Assembly (NCBI GenBank): GCA_016219235.1
Contig: JACRBO010000358.1
Location: 1-6,965, forward strand
Direction of reading: 5' to 3'
Origin: Chloroflexota bacterium
Lineage (GTDB): Bacteria; Chloroflexota; Anaerolineae; Fen-1058
DNA: 6,965 bases
Below, piece by piece: positions 5,903-6,965 of this stretch. Within the stretch, counting starts at the first letter, position 1. Each line of letters begins with the position of its first letter. Position numbers and translations under genes: made by a program. The notes beneath the pieces were generated by a model that did no database searches, was not told the DNA's origin, and saw only the letters and a list, made by a program, of their open reading frames with translations.

Positions 5903-5909
5903 CAACACC

Positions 5910-6965
5910 ATGACACTGAGCGGATATGCCAACCATCTTGGCCGCATCGATTTAACGGCCGGACAAGTAGCCTATGAGCCCATCAACGAAGAATGGGCGC
6001 TGAAGTACATCGGTGCGCGCGGTCTGGGCGTGAGGTATGTCTTTGAGAACGGCCCGACGGTCGATCCGCTCTCGCCCGATAATCTGTTGTGCTTCATGAA
6101 CGGCCCCCTGACGGGCAGTGAAGCGAACATGAGTGGCCGCCTGGCAATCGTCACCAAGTCGCCGTTGACGGGCACCGTGACAGATTCGCATCAGGGCGGT
6201 TGGTCGGGCGCCCGGCTGCGCTGGGCGGGCTTCGATGGATTGCTATTCAAGGGCAAGGCCAGTCAGCCAACCTATGCCTATGTCCATGACGGCATCGTCG
6301 AACTGCTCGACGCAACGGAAGTCTGGGGCAAGGGCGTGCATGACACCGTCAAGCATTTCCAGGCCAAATACGGCGAGAAAGATTTAAGCGTGATCGCCAT
6401 CGGTCAGGGCGGCGAGAACCTGGTGAAGTTTGCCGCCTGGATCAACGAGAACGATCGGGCCAGCGGCCGCGGCGGCACCGGGTGCGTGGGTGGCAGCAAG
6501 AATTTGAAGGCCATCGTGATCAAAGCCGAAAAGAAACTCGTCAAGGCCGCCGATCGCGGCAAGTGGAAGACGGTCCAGCAGAAGGTCTTGGCCGAGATTA
6601 TGGACGAGCGCGTGGTGACATCGCCGCGCAAGGGCGGCCTGTCCGTTTACGGCACGAATGTCCTGATGAATCTCGACAACAACCTCGGCGGGCTGCCGGC
6701 CTATAATGCCCAGTATGCGTCGTTTGACGACAAGGCCGAACTCATCAGCGGCGAGTACGTCAAGCAGAACATCCTCGTCGACGACCCGACCTGCCACGCC
6801 TGCCCGGTGGCCTGCAAGAAGGAAGTCGAAGTCAAAGAAGGCCCCTATGCCGGTCTGCGGATGGAGAGCATCGAGTACGAGTCGGCCTGGTGCTTTGGCG
6901 CAATGTGTGGCAACAGCGACATCAACGGCGTCGCCAAGATGATCGATCAGTGCAACGACTACGGC
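5910..6965 (+). CDS. aor: Aldehyde:ferredoxin oxidoreductase family protein, C-terminus cut by window edge
   Basis: Known members oxidise aldehydes (or reduce acids) with ferredoxin, using a tungsten or molybdenum bis-pterin centre and one 4Fe-4S cluster; they are cytoplasmic and usually oxygen-sensitive. The frame is open to the right edge, giving 352 residues of a usual 600 or more. Seen: an N-terminal family block with YIGARGLGVRY (33-43), NGPLTGSEANMSGR and SPLTGTVTDSHQGG, typical of the pterin-binding first domain; GRGGTGCVGGSKNLKAI, a conserved family stretch; the first three cluster cysteines in CHACPVAC (C295, C298, C302); then MESIEYES, matching the usual E-x-E region near the cofactor. 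The fourth cluster cysteine should lie beyond the window. The start has GGAGG seven bases upstream. The subfamily (aldehyde, formaldehyde, glyceraldehyde-3-phosphate or another substrate) cannot be told. mobA diverges from it, which supports a pterin-cofactor link. Confidence 0.94.
   Translation, partial: MTLSGYANHLGRIDLTAGQVAYEPINEEWALKYIGARGLGVRYVFENGPTVDPLSPDNLLCFMNGPLTGSEANMSGRLAIVTKSPLTGTVTDSHQGGWSGARLRWAGFDGLLFKGKASQPTYAYVHDGIVELLDATEVWGKGVHDTVKHFQAKYGEKDLSVIAIGQGGENLVKFAAWINENDRASGRGGTGCVGGSKNLKAIVIKAEKKLVKAADRGKWKTVQQKVLAEIMDERVVTSPRKGGLSVYGTNVLMNLDNNLGGLPAYNAQYASFDDKAELISGEYVKQNILVDDPTCHACPVACKKEVEVKEGPYAGLRMESIEYESAWCFGAMCGNSDINGVAKMIDQCNDYG

Noticed and set aside
5769..5909. Molybdenum/tungsten cofactor riboswitch in the AOR leader
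   Set aside because: The context fits, but I could not recognise the multi-stem fold by eye. A covariance-model search with the Moco RNA motif would decide; a significant hit would reverse this.

Overview
The window looks like part of a GC-rich bacterial chromosome with tightly packed genes. The most likely source is the Chloroflexota (Anaerolineae-type relatives). That placement is inferred from the gene mix, the style of the multidomain sensor kinase and the degenerate heptamer repeats, and no marker gene proves it. There is no rRNA, tRNA, CRISPR array, insertion sequence or integrase.

Layout. Five genes lie on the minus strand and one on the plus strand. Read in the direction of transcription, the minus-strand genes are: mobA (5701-5114), a REC-GAF-PAS histidine kinase (5035-3131), a long-form alanyl-tRNA editing protein of the AlaX type (3131-1914), a metallo-beta-lactamase-fold protein whose metal ligands are mostly replaced (1867-995), and a type II L-asparaginase that runs off the left edge (912-1). 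On the plus strand an aldehyde:ferredoxin oxidoreductase (AOR) starts at 5910 and runs off the right edge. Kinase stop and AlaX start share one base (TGATG), so those two genes are probably translationally coupled. A strong hairpin with a U-tract separates the MBL-fold gene from the asparaginase.

Functional links. mobA (molybdopterin guanylyltransferase) and the AOR (a tungstopterin/molybdopterin, 4Fe-4S enzyme) diverge from a shared 208-bp region. It is rich in A+T and in symmetric sequences, including a perfect 17-bp palindrome, which suggests shared control of pterin-cofactor metabolism. The kinase, AlaX, MBL-fold and asparaginase genes have no obvious common pathway.

Notable signals. Degenerate 7-bp tandem repeats occur at three places: inside the asparaginase gene, where they encode a 7-residue protein repeat, and directly after the stop codons of the MBL-fold and AlaX genes. 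CGATCG is about tenfold over-represented by hand count. The MBL-fold protein and the kinase's receiver domain both lack canonical active-site residues. No clearly new multi-gene system is visible; the genes are individually recognisable, and the interest lies in the repeats, the degenerate domains and the regulatory region.
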